Shown here piece after piece: positions 10,892-19,698 of a stretch of DNA of 64,000 nucleotides (positions are counted from its first letter, which is position 1; every line of letters starts with the position of its first letter). Below the pieces are notes generated by a model that worked only from the letters and a program-made list of their open reading frames with translations, was not told the origin of the DNA and searched no databases. Origin of the DNA: Sphingomonas sp. CL5.1 (GTDB taxonomy: Bacteria > Pseudomonadota > Alphaproteobacteria > Sphingomonadales > Sphingomonadaceae); the NCBI RefSeq assembly GCF_013344685.1, contig NZ_CP050137.1, forward strand, positions 2,597,001 through 2,661,000, read 5' to 3'. Made by a program: the position numbers and the translations under genes.

Positions 10892-10932
10892 TGCACGTCG
10901 TGCATGATTTTGTCAAAGATGCACGGCGTGCA
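10892..10932. promoter_or_regulatory. Paired TetR operators within overlapping divergent promoters
   Basis: Two 13-bp palindromes, TGCACGTCGTGCA (10892-10904) and TGCACGGCGTGCA (10920-10932), are 28 bp apart centre to centre. Between them lies TTGTCAA (10910-10916), which reads as a -35 box on both strands (TTGTCA rightward, TTGACA leftward). Candidate -10 boxes follow at 17-18 bp: AAAAAT rightward, AATAAT leftward. Each palindrome thus occupies the spacer of one promoter. Confidence 0.7.
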
Positions 10933-10992
10933 GAAAAATTGAGTCGGGGAAGCCAATCAGCCCGAGCACGTATCAAACGGGGAGAAACAGCC

Positions 10993-13365
10993 TTGCGGAA
11001 GATCGTTCTTCGGCCGGTCATGCTGGCCATTCTTGGGACCGCTGTCACACCGCTTTGCGCGCAGGACGCGCAGGCGCAGGAGGGACAGGCGCAGGCGACA
11101 TTGCCCGATATCGTCGTGACCGCGCAGAAGCGCGAGCAGTCGTTGCAAAACGTTCCGATTGCCGTTTCCGCGCTCAGCGGGGCGGATCTGCGCAACTCGG
11201 GCGTTATCGGGATGCAATCGGCGACGATGCTGGTGCCGTCGCTGGCCGTTGTCCAGAGCGACAGCATGATCGCGCAGAGCTATCGCCTGCGCGGGATCGG
11301 CTCGGACGCCAATATTCCGACCTTCGAGCCCGATGTCGGCCTGTTCATCGACGGAGTTTACATGCCGCGATCGGGCCTTGGCGTTGACGATCTGGTCGAT
11401 GTCGCACGGCTCGAGGTGCTGAAGGGGCCGCAATCCACCCTTTACGGCAAGAACGTGACGGCCGGTGTCGTCAATATCGTCACCGAGGGACCGTCGCATT
11501 CGCTCGAAGGGCATGTCGATGCCAGCCTGTCGACCCTCCATGGCGGCCGCGATGCGCTCGCCGGGCGGCTCGCCGGCTCGATCTCCGGGCCGTTATCGGA
11601 TTCCGTTCGCGTGCGGGTGTCGGGCGTGTGGTATGATCAGGGTGCGACGACGCGCAATTTGATCACCAGCGCCGGCAACACGAACGACATGAAGCGCTAT
11701 GTCGTGCGCGGACAGGTCGAGGTCGACCTGTCCGCGCAGACGCGCCTGCTGCTGACCGCCGCCCGCGCCAAGGTCTATGATACGCGCGGTATCGATCCCG
11801 GCCTGTATCTGGGGCCGACCGCCACCTATCTCGACACGGCGCTGGGCCCAATGTTCGGGGTCAAGCCCTGTCCCAACAATAACCCCAGCAACCGCATCAT
11901 CTGCAGCGACGCCCCGGCGCGTGCGTCGAGCGAGAACAACATACTCTCGGCGACGCTGACCTCCAGCCTCGGCCGGAATACGCTGACCGCGATCACCGCC
12001 TGGTCGAACTACAAGTCGCTCAGCATCGAGGACGATATCGACCAGTTGCAGATCCCCGTGGCCGCTCAGCATGACCTGCAAAAGGGCAAGATCTTCTCGC
12101 AGGAGGTGCGTCTGGCTTCGCCGAGCGGCGGCCCCGTGGAATGGATGGTCGGCGGTTATTATCTGCACAGCAGTTTCGAGCGAGGGGATCGCGGCCGTAC
12201 GCCGTCCTTCATTCTCGGACCCGCGGCCGCTTACATTCCGCTCGACGCCAGCCTGCCCGACACGGTTGTCCTGGGGCAGAATGGCGACCGCGGTTTCTTC
12301 GATTCCCGCGCCAGGTCGGACTATGGGGCAGTCTTCGGCCAGACGACCCTCAAGGTCGTGGACGGATTGTCGCTCACCGCCGGTCTCAGATGGCAGACCG
12401 AAACCAAGAAAGCGTCGCTGCACAATAGTTTCGACGTGACACCCAATCCGGCGCTGATCGGCACCGGCTATGAATATATCAACCTGCTCACGGCCGTCCT
12501 TTCATCGTCCGCCGGTGACGGCGACTACCGCCACCACACCGACGGCTTCACCTGGACGCTCACCGCCGACTACAAGCCGAGCGAGCATACGATGCTCTAT
12601 GCCACCTGGGCGCGTGGCAGCAAATCGGGCGGCTTCAACATCGGTTATGGGAGCGCGCCACGCGAGGCGCGGCCGTTCGGCGACGAAAGGGTCGATAATT
12701 TCGAGGCCGGGGCGAAATTCGATTTCGCCCAGAAACGCGGCCGCGTGGCGCTCGCGGCTTTCCATACCGTCTATCACAATTATCAGAACGCGGGCTTTGT
12801 AGGCCTCCAGTTCCTCGTCAACAATGCCGAACAAGTCACGGTGAACGGGGTCGAGGCGGATGCCAGCTTCGCGGTCGCCAAGGGGCTGACCCTCAATGCT
12901 GGTGGGACCTGGCTCGATGCGCATTACGACAGCTACCTCGCCGGCGCATGCTATTTCGGTCGCACGCCGGACAGCCTGCCAGTGGGCGGCGTTTTCACCG
13001 CCTGCGACCTGTCAGGCAGTCGGCTCCCCTATACCGCGCGGTTCAAGGCCACCGCGGGCCTCAACTTCGAACGGCCGACCAGTTTTGGCGCGATCTACAG
13101 CCGCCTCGACGGCAGCTGGTCGTCGCGGGTGCTGACCGACGCCACGCTCGATCCGGGCCATGTCCAGAAGCCCTATGCGCTCGTCAACCTGCGAGTGGGG
13201 GCGCGGTTCGACGGCGGGTTCGATCTGTCGGTCTGGTCGAACAATCTGTTCAACCAGACCGTGATCCTGATCGACGGCACGCACAATCTGGTCAGCGACG
13301 GATCCTTCCAGCGCTATCTCGGGGCACCGCGCGAAATCGGCGTGACGCTGCGCAAGACATTCTGA
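10993..13365 (+). CDS. TonB-dependent outer-membrane receptor
   Basis: The start is placed at TTG 10993 because GGGGAGAAACAGCC lies directly upstream and the next 28 residues form a signal peptide; the frame open from 10891 overlaps the operators and is unlikely to be translated. After the signal, LPDIVVTAQKREQSLQNVPI is the TonB-box/plug start typical of sphingomonad receptors. The plug follows with LRGIGSD and LEVLKGPQSTLYGKNVTAGV, then a beta-barrel ending in YLGAPREIGVTLRKTF with the terminal Phe required for barrel assembly. It imports a bulky substrate across the outer membrane. It is the first gene of a run with hydrolase, amine oxidase, membrane protein and cytochrome. Confidence 0.92.
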   Translation: MRKIVLRPVMLAILGTAVTPLCAQDAQAQEGQAQATLPDIVVTAQKREQSLQNVPIAVSALSGADLRNSGVIGMQSATMLVPSLAVVQSDSMIAQSYRLRGIGSDANIPTFEPDVGLFIDGVYMPRSGLGVDDLVDVARLEVLKGPQSTLYGKNVTAGVVNIVTEGPSHSLEGHVDASLSTLHGGRDALAGRLAGSISGPLSDSVRVRVSGVWYDQGATTRNLITSAGNTNDMKRYVVRGQVEVDLSAQTRLLLTAARAKVYDTRGIDPGLYLGPTATYLDTALGPMFGVKPCPNNNPSNRIICSDAPARASSENNILSATLTSSLGRNTLTAITAWSNYKSLSIEDDIDQLQIPVAAQHDLQKGKIFSQEVRLASPSGGPVEWMVGGYYLHSSFERGDRGRTPSFILGPAAAYIPLDASLPDTVVLGQNGDRGFFDSRARSDYGAVFGQTTLKVVDGLSLTAGLRWQTETKKASLHNSFDVTPNPALIGTGYEYINLLTAVLSSSAGDGDYRHHTDGFTWTLTADYKPSEHTMLYATWARGSKSGGFNIGYGSAPREARPFGDERVDNFEAGAKFDFAQKRGRVALAAFHTVYHNYQNAGFVGLQFLVNNAEQVTVNGVEADASFAVAKGLTLNAGGTWLDAHYDSYLAGACYFGRTPDSLPVGGVFTACDLSGSRLPYTARFKATAGLNFERPTSFGAIYSRLDGSWSSRVLTDATLDPGHVQKPYALVNLRVGARFDGGFDLSVWSNNLFNQTVILIDGTHNLVSDGSFQRYLGAPREIGVTLRKTF

Positions 13366-13394
13366 CGACGCAAGATGTTTGCGAGGAAATCGAC

Positions 13395-14354
13395 ATGAAG
13401 ATGATCATCCGCTTGGGGCTCCGTCTCGCCTGCCTGTTGCTTCCGATAATGCTGGGCTCTGTCCCAGCGGCTGCGAAAGATAGCTATCAGACCGTCAACG
13501 GCCTCACCTATTTCGTGCGCGACAGCGGCGGGAGCGGAAGTGTCGTGCTGATGCTGCATGGACAGCCGGACGATTGCACCGTCTGGGACGCCCAGGTCGC
13601 CGCGCTGTCAAAGGCGGGCTATCGCGTCATCTGCCCCGATCTGGTCGGTTATGGCAAATCCGATAAACCCGAGGCGCTTGATCGCTATCGGACGGCCTCG
13701 GTCGCAGCCGATCTCGACAAGATATTGAACCAGTTGCAGATTCGCCAAAGCGTCCATGTCGTCGCGCACGATTGGGGCGTCGCGGTCGCCAACGATCTTT
13801 ATTACGGCGTGCCGGGGCGCGTGAAATCGCTGGCGCTGCTCGCGGTCGGCCATCCGGGCCAATATGGCGAGGAATCGTTGACCTTCGAAAACAGCCGCTG
13901 GAACTGGTTCATCCTGCTTCAGGGGCATCCGCGCGCGGCAGAACTGTATCGGGCCAACAACGGCGCGTTCATGCGCCGGACCGTGCTGCGCTCGCATCCG
14001 CGGATCGATTCGGTGATCGCGCGACTGCTCCAGCCCGGCGCGGTTGAATCCATGCTGCGCTGGGATTTGGCGAACCCGGTCATCGAGTTCTACATCGCTG
14101 CCAACAAGGGCGAGCTTCAGGCGCTGCCCAAATATACCGTCCCCGTTCTCGGCATTGCAGCCACGGGCGACGAATATCTGTGGCTGTCGCAGATGAAGAA
14201 CACCCGCGAGCGGGTCGCCGGTCGGTTCGACTATATGGAGATCAAGGGCGGCACCCACTGGATGATGATCGATCATGCCGCCGAGGTGTCCGCGCGGCTG
14301 CTCAGCTGGTTCGCCAGCCAGTCCTCCCCGACGGCGGGAAAGGACAAAAAATGA
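13395..14354 (+). CDS. Exported alpha/beta hydrolase with Asp nucleophile (epoxide hydrolase/dehalogenase type)
   Basis: The protein has 319 residues with an N-terminal signal peptide (LACLLLPIMLGSVPAAAK). LMLHGQPDD supplies the HG-x-P oxyanion turn. The nucleophile elbow reads VVAHDWGVAVA, with Asp at about residue 126 instead of Ser, as in epoxide hydrolases and haloalkane dehalogenases. The catalytic His is in GGTHWMMIDHA. Ester hydrolysis is therefore less likely than epoxide or C-halogen cleavage, though some Asp-type members have other roles. Ribosome site GCGAGGAAATCGAC precedes the ATG. Its stop overlaps the amine oxidase start (ATGA), so the two are translationally coupled. Confidence 0.82.
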   Translation: MKMIIRLGLRLACLLLPIMLGSVPAAAKDSYQTVNGLTYFVRDSGGSGSVVLMLHGQPDDCTVWDAQVAALSKAGYRVICPDLVGYGKSDKPEALDRYRTASVAADLDKILNQLQIRQSVHVVAHDWGVAVANDLYYGVPGRVKSLALLAVGHPGQYGEESLTFENSRWNWFILLQGHPRAAELYRANNGAFMRRTVLRSHPRIDSVIARLLQPGAVESMLRWDLANPVIEFYIAANKGELQALPKYTVPVLGIAATGDEYLWLSQMKNTRERVAGRFDYMEIKGGTHWMMIDHAAEVSARLLSWFASQSSPTAGKDKK

Positions 14355-15784
14355 CAATGGACCGTCGCACATTCACCAGCCTTGGGGCGCTCGGCGCCGC
14401 GTCGCTCGCGGCGACCCCTTTATTGTCCGGCTGCAAACAACACACCGGCGACGTGATGGACATCCTGATCATCGGTGCCGGTCTCTCGGGTCTCGCCGCG
14501 GGATGGGAGCTGAAGAAGGGCGGGTTCAAGAACTTCAAGGTGCTTGAGGCGCGCGATCGGGTCGGTGGCCGCACCTTGAACCAGGTCGTGAATGACGCGC
14601 CGGTCGAATCCGGCGCCACCTGGATCGGACCCGGCCAGACCGCGATCTATAACCTGTGCCGCGAACTCGGCATCGACACGTTCCACGCGCATTGGTCGGG
14701 CGACGCGCAGCTTGTCGAAGGCGGCGTGGTGCACCGACTGTCGGGCGATCTCGGGCCGCCGATCCAGAACCCGGCATTGCTCGCCAAGCTCGAAACGCTG
14801 GCAAAGACGGTGCCGGTCGAAGCGCCGTGGACCGCGCCGAACGCCGCCGCGCTCGACGCGAAAACCTTCGGCCAGTTCCTGCTCGACGAAGGGATGCCGC
14901 AGGAGGAGTTTCACGTCTTCAACCTGTTCGCCGCCCAGACCTTCGGCGCGCGGCCGGATCAGCTCTCCTTGCTGTTCGTGCTGCATTATATCCACGCCGC
15001 GGGCAGCTACACATTGCTCGAAAGCATGGATGGCGGCGCGCAGCAGGACCGGATCGTCGGCGGATCGCAGGCACCATCATTGGCGCTGCGCGACCGGCTG
15101 GGCCAGGCCGTGCGGCTGGGTAGCCCGGTCACCAAGATCAGCAACTGGAACGACCATGGCTCCGTCCGTGTCGAGACGTCCGAGGGGGTGGTCGAGGCGC
15201 GCCGCGTGATCCTGGCGCTGAGCCCGTCGCAGGCGGGAGAGATCAAGTTCGATCCGCCGCTGCCTGCGGCACGGCAGGCGATTCTGGATGGCTGGCCGCG
15301 CGGCGGCTCCGGCTTCACGATGCATTTCGGCTACCACCGGCCTTTCTGGCGCGACGCTGGCCTGTCCGGGCTCGCGGTGGAATTGCTCGGCGACATCTCG
15401 ATGCTGATCGCCGACCTGTCGCCGCCCGACGGGTCGACCGGCATCATCAAGACGCTCGGGCTGGCCGGCATCGGCGGTCCGCCCGAAGCGCGCAAGGAAG
15501 CGGCCCTCAAAACGTTGGTCAAATGCTTCGGGCCGGAAGCCGCGACGCCCACCGAATGGGTGTTTCAGGACTGGTCGAAGGAACGCTACACGCGTGGCTG
15601 CGTCTCGCCGATCGGCCCGGGGTTCCTGAGCAAGGTCCGGGTCGGTCTGGGCGCACCCACCGGCGCATTGCATTGGGCGGGGACCGAAACCTCGACGATC
15701 TGGATGGGCTATATGGACGGTGCGGTGCGCGCCGGCCGTCGCGCCGCGGTCGAGGCGCTTGGCACGCTGGTGGGGCGCTCCTGA
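14351..15784 (+). CDS. Tat-exported flavin amine oxidase/dehydrogenase
   Basis: The 477-residue protein begins MTMDRRTFTSLGALGAASL and continues to a LLSGC lipobox, so it looks Tat-exported and possibly lipid-anchored. ILIIGAGLSGLAAGWEL is the FAD dinucleotide fold; EARDRVGGRT and ESGATWIG are the flavin monoamine-oxidase signatures; the C-terminal AGTETSTIWMGYMDGAVRAG closes the FAD site. Periplasmic relatives such as nicotine oxidoreductase NicA2 pass electrons to a cytochrome c rather than oxygen. Here a small c-type cytochrome is encoded one gene downstream, which supports dehydrogenase use. Start and stop overlap both neighbours by 4 and 1 nt. Confidence 0.88.
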   Translation: MTMDRRTFTSLGALGAASLAATPLLSGCKQHTGDVMDILIIGAGLSGLAAGWELKKGGFKNFKVLEARDRVGGRTLNQVVNDAPVESGATWIGPGQTAIYNLCRELGIDTFHAHWSGDAQLVEGGVVHRLSGDLGPPIQNPALLAKLETLAKTVPVEAPWTAPNAAALDAKTFGQFLLDEGMPQEEFHVFNLFAAQTFGARPDQLSLLFVLHYIHAAGSYTLLESMDGGAQQDRIVGGSQAPSLALRDRLGQAVRLGSPVTKISNWNDHGSVRVETSEGVVEARRVILALSPSQAGEIKFDPPLPAARQAILDGWPRGGSGFTMHFGYHRPFWRDAGLSGLAVELLGDISMLIADLSPPDGSTGIIKTLGLAGIGGPPEARKEAALKTLVKCFGPEAATPTEWVFQDWSKERYTRGCVSPIGPGFLSKVRVGLGAPTGALHWAGTETSTIWMGYMDGAVRAGRRAAVEALGTLVGRS

Positions 15785-16479
15785 TGACCGGGACAGATAT
15801 GCAGAATGGCCGGCGGCTGGCTGCATGGGCGGCGCTGATGGCGGCGGTGCTCGCCATTGTCAATATAGTGCTCACGCTGGTGGCGCTTGGCGGCGACACG
15901 GCCCTGTTGTTTGATCCCGCGAGGATGCTCGCCCTGCCAACGCGCATGATCGATCTGTATCGGACCGCGATGGTGCTGGACAGTTTCAGCTACTATCTGC
16001 CGATGCTGCCGATCGGCGCCTATCTGTGGGCGAGGCTGCGCGGCGACGGCGGGCCGGCCGTGGATGCCGCCATACTGGCGCTCGTGATCTACGTCATCAT
16101 GGGGATCGCCGGAACGTCGATACAGATCGTCACCCTGCCGCTACTCGCAGCCGCACATGGCAGTGCCGATCCGGTGATCCGGGCCGGGAGCGAGGCGGCT
16201 TGGCGCGTCACGGTCGAGATCGCGCAACACGCCCTGTGGTGGATGGAGGGGCCAACATTCGCCTTCTGGGCGATCGTGACCGGTGCAGCGATGCAAACGC
16301 AGGGCCTGCGCTTCGGCCGCTTCCTGATGGCGATGGGCGCGGCCTATGCGCTCTACTTCATCACTGCCCTCCTGTGGCCGGGCACCCTGGCCGAACTGGC
16401 GGAGCTCGTCGCCGTTCTCCCGGTCCCTGTGTGGTTGCTCCTGCTCGGGATCGACCTGTGGCAGGGGCGGACGCAATGA
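15784..16479 (+). CDS. Polytopic membrane protein
   Basis: The 231-residue protein overlaps the amine oxidase stop in a TGATG junction. Hydrophobic segments at roughly 15-40, 65-85, 95-120, 155-180, 185-205 and 210-228 predict six membrane helices, with no recognised catalytic motif. The layout resembles small uncharacterised integral membrane proteins. It lies between the flavoenzyme and the cytochrome with overlaps on both sides, so a role in anchoring or electron transfer to the respiratory chain is plausible but inferred from context only. Confidence 0.75.
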   Translation: MTGTDMQNGRRLAAWAALMAAVLAIVNIVLTLVALGGDTALLFDPARMLALPTRMIDLYRTAMVLDSFSYYLPMLPIGAYLWARLRGDGGPAVDAAILALVIYVIMGIAGTSIQIVTLPLLAAAHGSADPVIRAGSEAAWRVTVEIAQHALWWMEGPTFAFWAIVTGAAMQTQGLRFGRFLMAMGAAYALYFITALLWPGTLAELAELVAVLPVPVWLLLLGIDLWQGRTQ

Positions 16480-16793
16480 GGCTAGCTCTCCTGGCATTGT
16501 TGGCGCTGGCGGGATGCGCGCAGAAACCCGATCCTTATGCCGCGGTGGCGCCGATCATCGCGAAACATTGCTTCGCCTGCCATGCCAGCCACCCGACGCA
16601 TGCCGGCTTCGACGCGCCGCCCGTTGGCGTCGCGTTCGACAGCCCCGCGGATGTCCGCAAGCACGCTGCCCGGATCAAGGTGCTGGCAGTGACGACCGAC
16701 GTGATGCCACTCAGCAACGAGACGCGCATGACCAGAGCCGAACGGGAGGCTCTTGGGCGATGGATAGATGCCGGCGCACCTATCGGCGAGTAG
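16476..16793 (+). CDS. Small c-type cytochrome lipoprotein
   Basis: MRLALLALLALAGCAQK is a lipoprotein signal with LAGC lipobox. HCFACHASHPTH contains one CxxCH haem-attachment site, and VMPLSNETRMTRAERE supplies the distal Met and the last helix. The pattern PIIAKHCFACH ... MP ... ERxxLGRWIDAGAP matches the cytochrome domain at the C-terminus of urate hydroxylase PuuD-type membrane proteins, here as a free 105-residue protein. It overlaps the preceding gene by 4 nt (ATGA). It is the best candidate electron acceptor for the exported flavin amine oxidase. Confidence 0.85.
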   Translation: MRLALLALLALAGCAQKPDPYAAVAPIIAKHCFACHASHPTHAGFDAPPVGVAFDSPADVRKHAARIKVLAVTTDVMPLSNETRMTRAEREALGRWIDAGAPIGE

Positions 16794-16842
16794 CCATGAC
16801 GGAGCTTCCCGCACTCAATCGCAATCCGGAGGGACGATCACA

Positions 16843-17919
16843 ATGAAACCTTTGACGGCGTTGATCGCGCTCCTGGTGTTTACGGTGGCAACGACGTCAC
16901 CCGTCCTCGCCGGCACGATCGAGAAGGCGACGGTTGAACGCGCCTCGGCCGATAAGGTGGTCGTCCGCTGGAGCGACATCGATCCCGTCGACGTCTTCCA
17001 GTCCGATCAGCCGGATTCGACCATCACCGAGGCCGCGCTCGTGTCAGCCAGGGATCGCGGCGGGAGCTATGAAGCGGCCTCCGCCTCGCGGTCGGGCAGG
17101 CTTTTCTTCCTGCTCAGGGACAGCCGGACCGGAAACGTCCTGCGGGTTGCCGAGCGTGCCTTGCCGCTTGAGCGGGGCTCCAACTTCCGTGATCTCGGAG
17201 GCTACGCCACGCGCGATGGCAAGCACGTCCACTGGGGCATGATCTACCGCACTGGCGGCCAGGCTATGCTCACGGATTCGGATGTGAAGCGTCTCCAAGC
17301 CTTGGGGATCGCCAATCTCGTCGATCTTCAATCGGACGAGGAACGCATCCTCGCGCCGACACGGCTCGATGGCATAGCCTACAACGCGGTCGGTTATTCG
17401 ATCAGCAAGCTGATGTCGCCGGCGCCGGGCGGTGGCTACGCGATGCCGCATATGGAAGCGATCTACCGGACCTTCCCGACCCTGCTCACGCCCCAGATCA
17501 GGATCGTCTTCCGCAAGCTGCTCTCAAGGGAAGGCCCGCTGGCCTATAATTGTTCGGCGGGCCAGGATCGTACCGGGTTCATGACGGCCCTCGTCCTCAG
17601 TGCGCTCGGCGTCCCGCGCGAAACGATCTATACCGACTATGCGCTCTCGACCGCCAATCGGCGGCCACGATGGGAACTGCCGCCCATCTCCGAAGCGATG
17701 GCCGCGAGTAGCCCGGTCGCGGCCATGCTGGCCAAGGTCCAGCACGATCCGGCCGGCGACAAGCCGGAGCCGCTGATCTCGGACGATGGCGTGCCGCTGC
17801 TCGCTTACGCCCTTGCCGAAATCGAGGCGCGCTGGGGGTCCATTGACGCCTATCTTGAGCGTGAAATCGGGCTCAGCACACAGGACATCGCCACACTGCG
17901 CGCGACATATCTCGAATGA
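16843..17919 (+). CDS. Exported tyrosine-phosphatase-like protein (Y_phosphatase3)
   Basis: The gene has a strong ribosome site (GGAGGGACGATCACA) and a signal peptide ending PVLAG. ERGSNFRDLGGYATRDGK and IYRTGGQAMLTDSDV are hallmarks of the bacterial Y_phosphatase3 family. The P-loop reads YNCSAGQDRTGFM, the CX5R signature with Asp-Arg-Thr-Gly; the residue before Cys is Asn where most phosphatases have His. The family includes lipid and protein tyrosine phosphatases and virulence factors; secretion here argues for a small-molecule or lipid phosphate ester. It follows the cytochrome gene by 49 bp and precedes a metallophosphoesterase, so two phosphate-releasing enzymes are encoded side by side. 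Confidence 0.82.
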   Translation: MKPLTALIALLVFTVATTSPVLAGTIEKATVERASADKVVVRWSDIDPVDVFQSDQPDSTITEAALVSARDRGGSYEAASASRSGRLFFLLRDSRTGNVLRVAERALPLERGSNFRDLGGYATRDGKHVHWGMIYRTGGQAMLTDSDVKRLQALGIANLVDLQSDEERILAPTRLDGIAYNAVGYSISKLMSPAPGGGYAMPHMEAIYRTFPTLLTPQIRIVFRKLLSREGPLAYNCSAGQDRTGFMTALVLSALGVPRETIYTDYALSTANRRPRWELPPISEAMAASSPVAAMLAKVQHDPAGDKPEPLISDDGVPLLAYALAEIEARWGSIDAYLEREIGLSTQDIATLRATYLE

Positions 17920-18002
17920 TGCGTGGCGCGCTTGATACGGAAGCACCCCCACGCCGCTGGTCTGGCAATTCCCTCCTGTGGATCGAATAACGAGGTTGAA
18001 CC

Positions 18003-19046
18003 ATGTCTATCGCAATCAAACTGCGGCCCTGGTGGTTCACCGCGCTGACAGCCGCATATCTTCTCACGGGCACCACCATCGCGACCGGGCAGGTGTATCA
18101 GTCGCCGGTTGATGCGACGCCAGCCACGGCGAAACCCTTCGCCGACGCAGCGGATAGCTTTCGCTTCGCCATTGTCTCGGATCGTACCGGCGGCGCCCGG
18201 CCCGGCGTGTTTGAGCGCGCGATCGACGAACTGAACCTCTTGCGGCCAGAATTCGTAATCAGCGTCGGCGATCTGGTCGAGGGCTATATGAAAGACCCGG
18301 CGGTTCTCGCCCGGCAGTGGCGCGAGTTTGATGATATGATCGCGCGGCTCGACATGCGTTTCTTTCAGGTCGCAGGCAATCACGATCTCAGCAACGAGAC
18401 CATGCTGGCCAATTGGAAGAAGCGCGCCGGCAGCCCCTATTATTCATTCGTCTACAAGGATGTGCTGTTCCTCGTCCTCGACACGGACGATCCGCCGATA
18501 TCATCACACAATATCCTGTCGCGCCTGTTCTCCGAGCCCGGCACGGTCGCGGAGATGGAGCAATTGCTCGAATCCGACCCCCAACGCGCCGACAAGCTGA
18601 TCACGGCGCAGATCGAGAAGCTCAAGATGCCGGCTGACGAGGTCATTCCGGCGACCATTTCGGAGAAGCAGGCGGATTGGGCGCGCCAGACCCTCGAAGC
18701 CCATCGCGACGCCCGCTGGACAATCGTGCTGATGCACAAGCCTGCCTGGCTTTACCGGAACAGCAACAGCCATTTTACCGCGATCCAGTCCGCGCTCGCC
18801 GGTCGGCCTTACACCGTGTTTGCGGGGCACGAGCATTATTATCAGCACGAGATGATCGATGGTCATGACTACTTCCGCCTCGGTACGACGGGTGGAGATT
18901 GGATGCGCAAGGGGCCGGGTTCGGTCGACCACATCGCTTGGGTAACGGTCGACAAAAATGGTCCACGCGTTGCGAATATCCGCGTGGACGGGGTGTTTGG
19001 TGCCGAGGGTCCAACGGATAACTCGGATGCAAGCGGCAGTAATTGA
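18003..19046 (+). CDS. Exported calcineurin-like metallophosphoesterase
   Basis: The 347-residue protein has an N-terminal hydrophobic export segment (WWFTALTAAYLLTGTTIA). Metallophosphoesterase motifs are present in order: FAIVSDRTGG (the first motif usually reads DxH, here D-R-T), SVGDLVEGY, GNHDLS, a catalytic His in LMHKPAWLY, and GHEHYYQHE. The GNHD and GHEH blocks leave little doubt about the fold; the altered first motif is a noted variation. It is the last recognisable gene of the catabolic block, before an AT-rich spacer. Confidence 0.85.
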   Translation: MSIAIKLRPWWFTALTAAYLLTGTTIATGQVYQSPVDATPATAKPFADAADSFRFAIVSDRTGGARPGVFERAIDELNLLRPEFVISVGDLVEGYMKDPAVLARQWREFDDMIARLDMRFFQVAGNHDLSNETMLANWKKRAGSPYYSFVYKDVLFLVLDTDDPPISSHNILSRLFSEPGTVAEMEQLLESDPQRADKLITAQIEKLKMPADEVIPATISEKQADWARQTLEAHRDARWTIVLMHKPAWLYRNSNSHFTAIQSALAGRPYTVFAGHEHYYQHEMIDGHDYFRLGTTGGDWMRKGPGSVDHIAWVTVDKNGPRVANIRVDGVFGAEGPTDNSDASGSN

Positions 19047-19262
19047 TAACGTATTGATGATTCCCGAAGCTCCGAATCGATTCGCAACAGATCTTCAAGG
19101 TGATCTGAAATTAATTTAGAAGAATATGGATAAAAATTTGATCACGAGAAGGATATTTTTTCCAAAATATCGATGGCAAGGATGCCATGTTCGCTCATTT
19201 TAATAGTAAGATCGGTTACATGATCGGTCTACTCGTGATTGTAATGCTTGACGGACCTCACG
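19047..19262. other. AT-rich spacer, no gene seen
   Basis: This stretch is markedly poorer in G+C than its surroundings (for instance GAAATTAATTTAGAAGAATA and the hairpin ATATTTTTTCCAAAATAT). No reading frame with a ribosome site or recognisable product is present. It marks the boundary between the catabolic block and insertion-sequence debris. Confidence 0.6.
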
Positions 19263-19361
19263 GCAGTGTCGGAAACATTTTTCATTCCCTCCTTGTTCTT
19301 CGTACTCGTGGTGCTGGGTGCGATCGCAAGATTGACCCGTTTCTCGATTTTCGTATTCGGG
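19263..19361 (+). pseudogene. dctA-like (C4-dicarboxylate symporter) fragment
   Basis: About 33 codons read AVSETFFIPSLFFVLVVLG followed by AIARLTRFSIFVF. This matches one transmembrane segment and loop of DctA-type symporters (LFVVLVLGSIAKATGFSIF in the Escherichia coli protein as I recall it). Homology stops abruptly on both sides, so it is only a scrap left by rearrangement. Confidence 0.45.
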
Positions 19362-19540
19362 GCGATGCGCTGCGCGTCATGCGTCTCTCGCGCAAGGCAC
19401 TTGCCGCGCTTGGGGGCGCCGCCAGTCTCGGCATCGGCGGCTCGCTCTATTGTAAATAGGCGTCCAACCGGGACGCCCTTATCGGCGTCGAACAGGGACC
19501 CCCTTTCGATTGGGGGCGTGACGATGAGGAGCGATCCGCT

Positions 19541-19594
19541 CGCGCTGGTTGCGGCGTAGGGCGGCATAGCCCGACCGGAGGCGCAACCAGCGCG
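19541..19594. repeat. Long inverted repeat in insertion-sequence debris
   Basis: CGCGCTGGTTGCG and CGCAACCAGCGCG form a perfect 13-bp stem around a GGGC/GCCC inner stem. It lies just beyond the end of the istB fragment and probably belongs to the terminal noncoding part of the IS21-type element. Confidence 0.5.
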
Positions 19595-19620
19595 AGGCGT
19601 CCTGATCGACTGCCCGGATC

Positions 19621-19698
19621 TCAGCTGCGGTGCTTGAGGCGCCAGCTGTCGTTGCCGGTCTCGACGATGTCGCAGTGGTGGGTGAACCGCTGGATCGC
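19621..19698 (-). mobile_element. istB: IS21-family istB, C-terminal scrap
   Basis: Reading the minus strand into the TGA at 19621 gives AIQRFTHHCDIVETGNDSW followed by RLKHRS, the characteristic C-terminal end of IstB ATPase/helper proteins. Only about 25 codons remain and upstream sequence is unrelated. It is a deletion scar between the catabolic cargo and the transfer genes. Beyond it, up to 19963, no gene is seen. Confidence 0.75.

Noticed and set aside
10993..16793. Receptor-hydrolase-amine oxidase run considered as a fumonisin-degradation cluster
   Set aside because: The known cluster relies on a carboxylesterase and an aminotransferase; neither is present here, and the hydrolase has an Asp nucleophile.
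19187..19459. 90-codon plus-strand frame in the AT-rich spacer
   Set aside because: No ribosome site, unusual composition, and it overlaps the dctA scrap in another frame.
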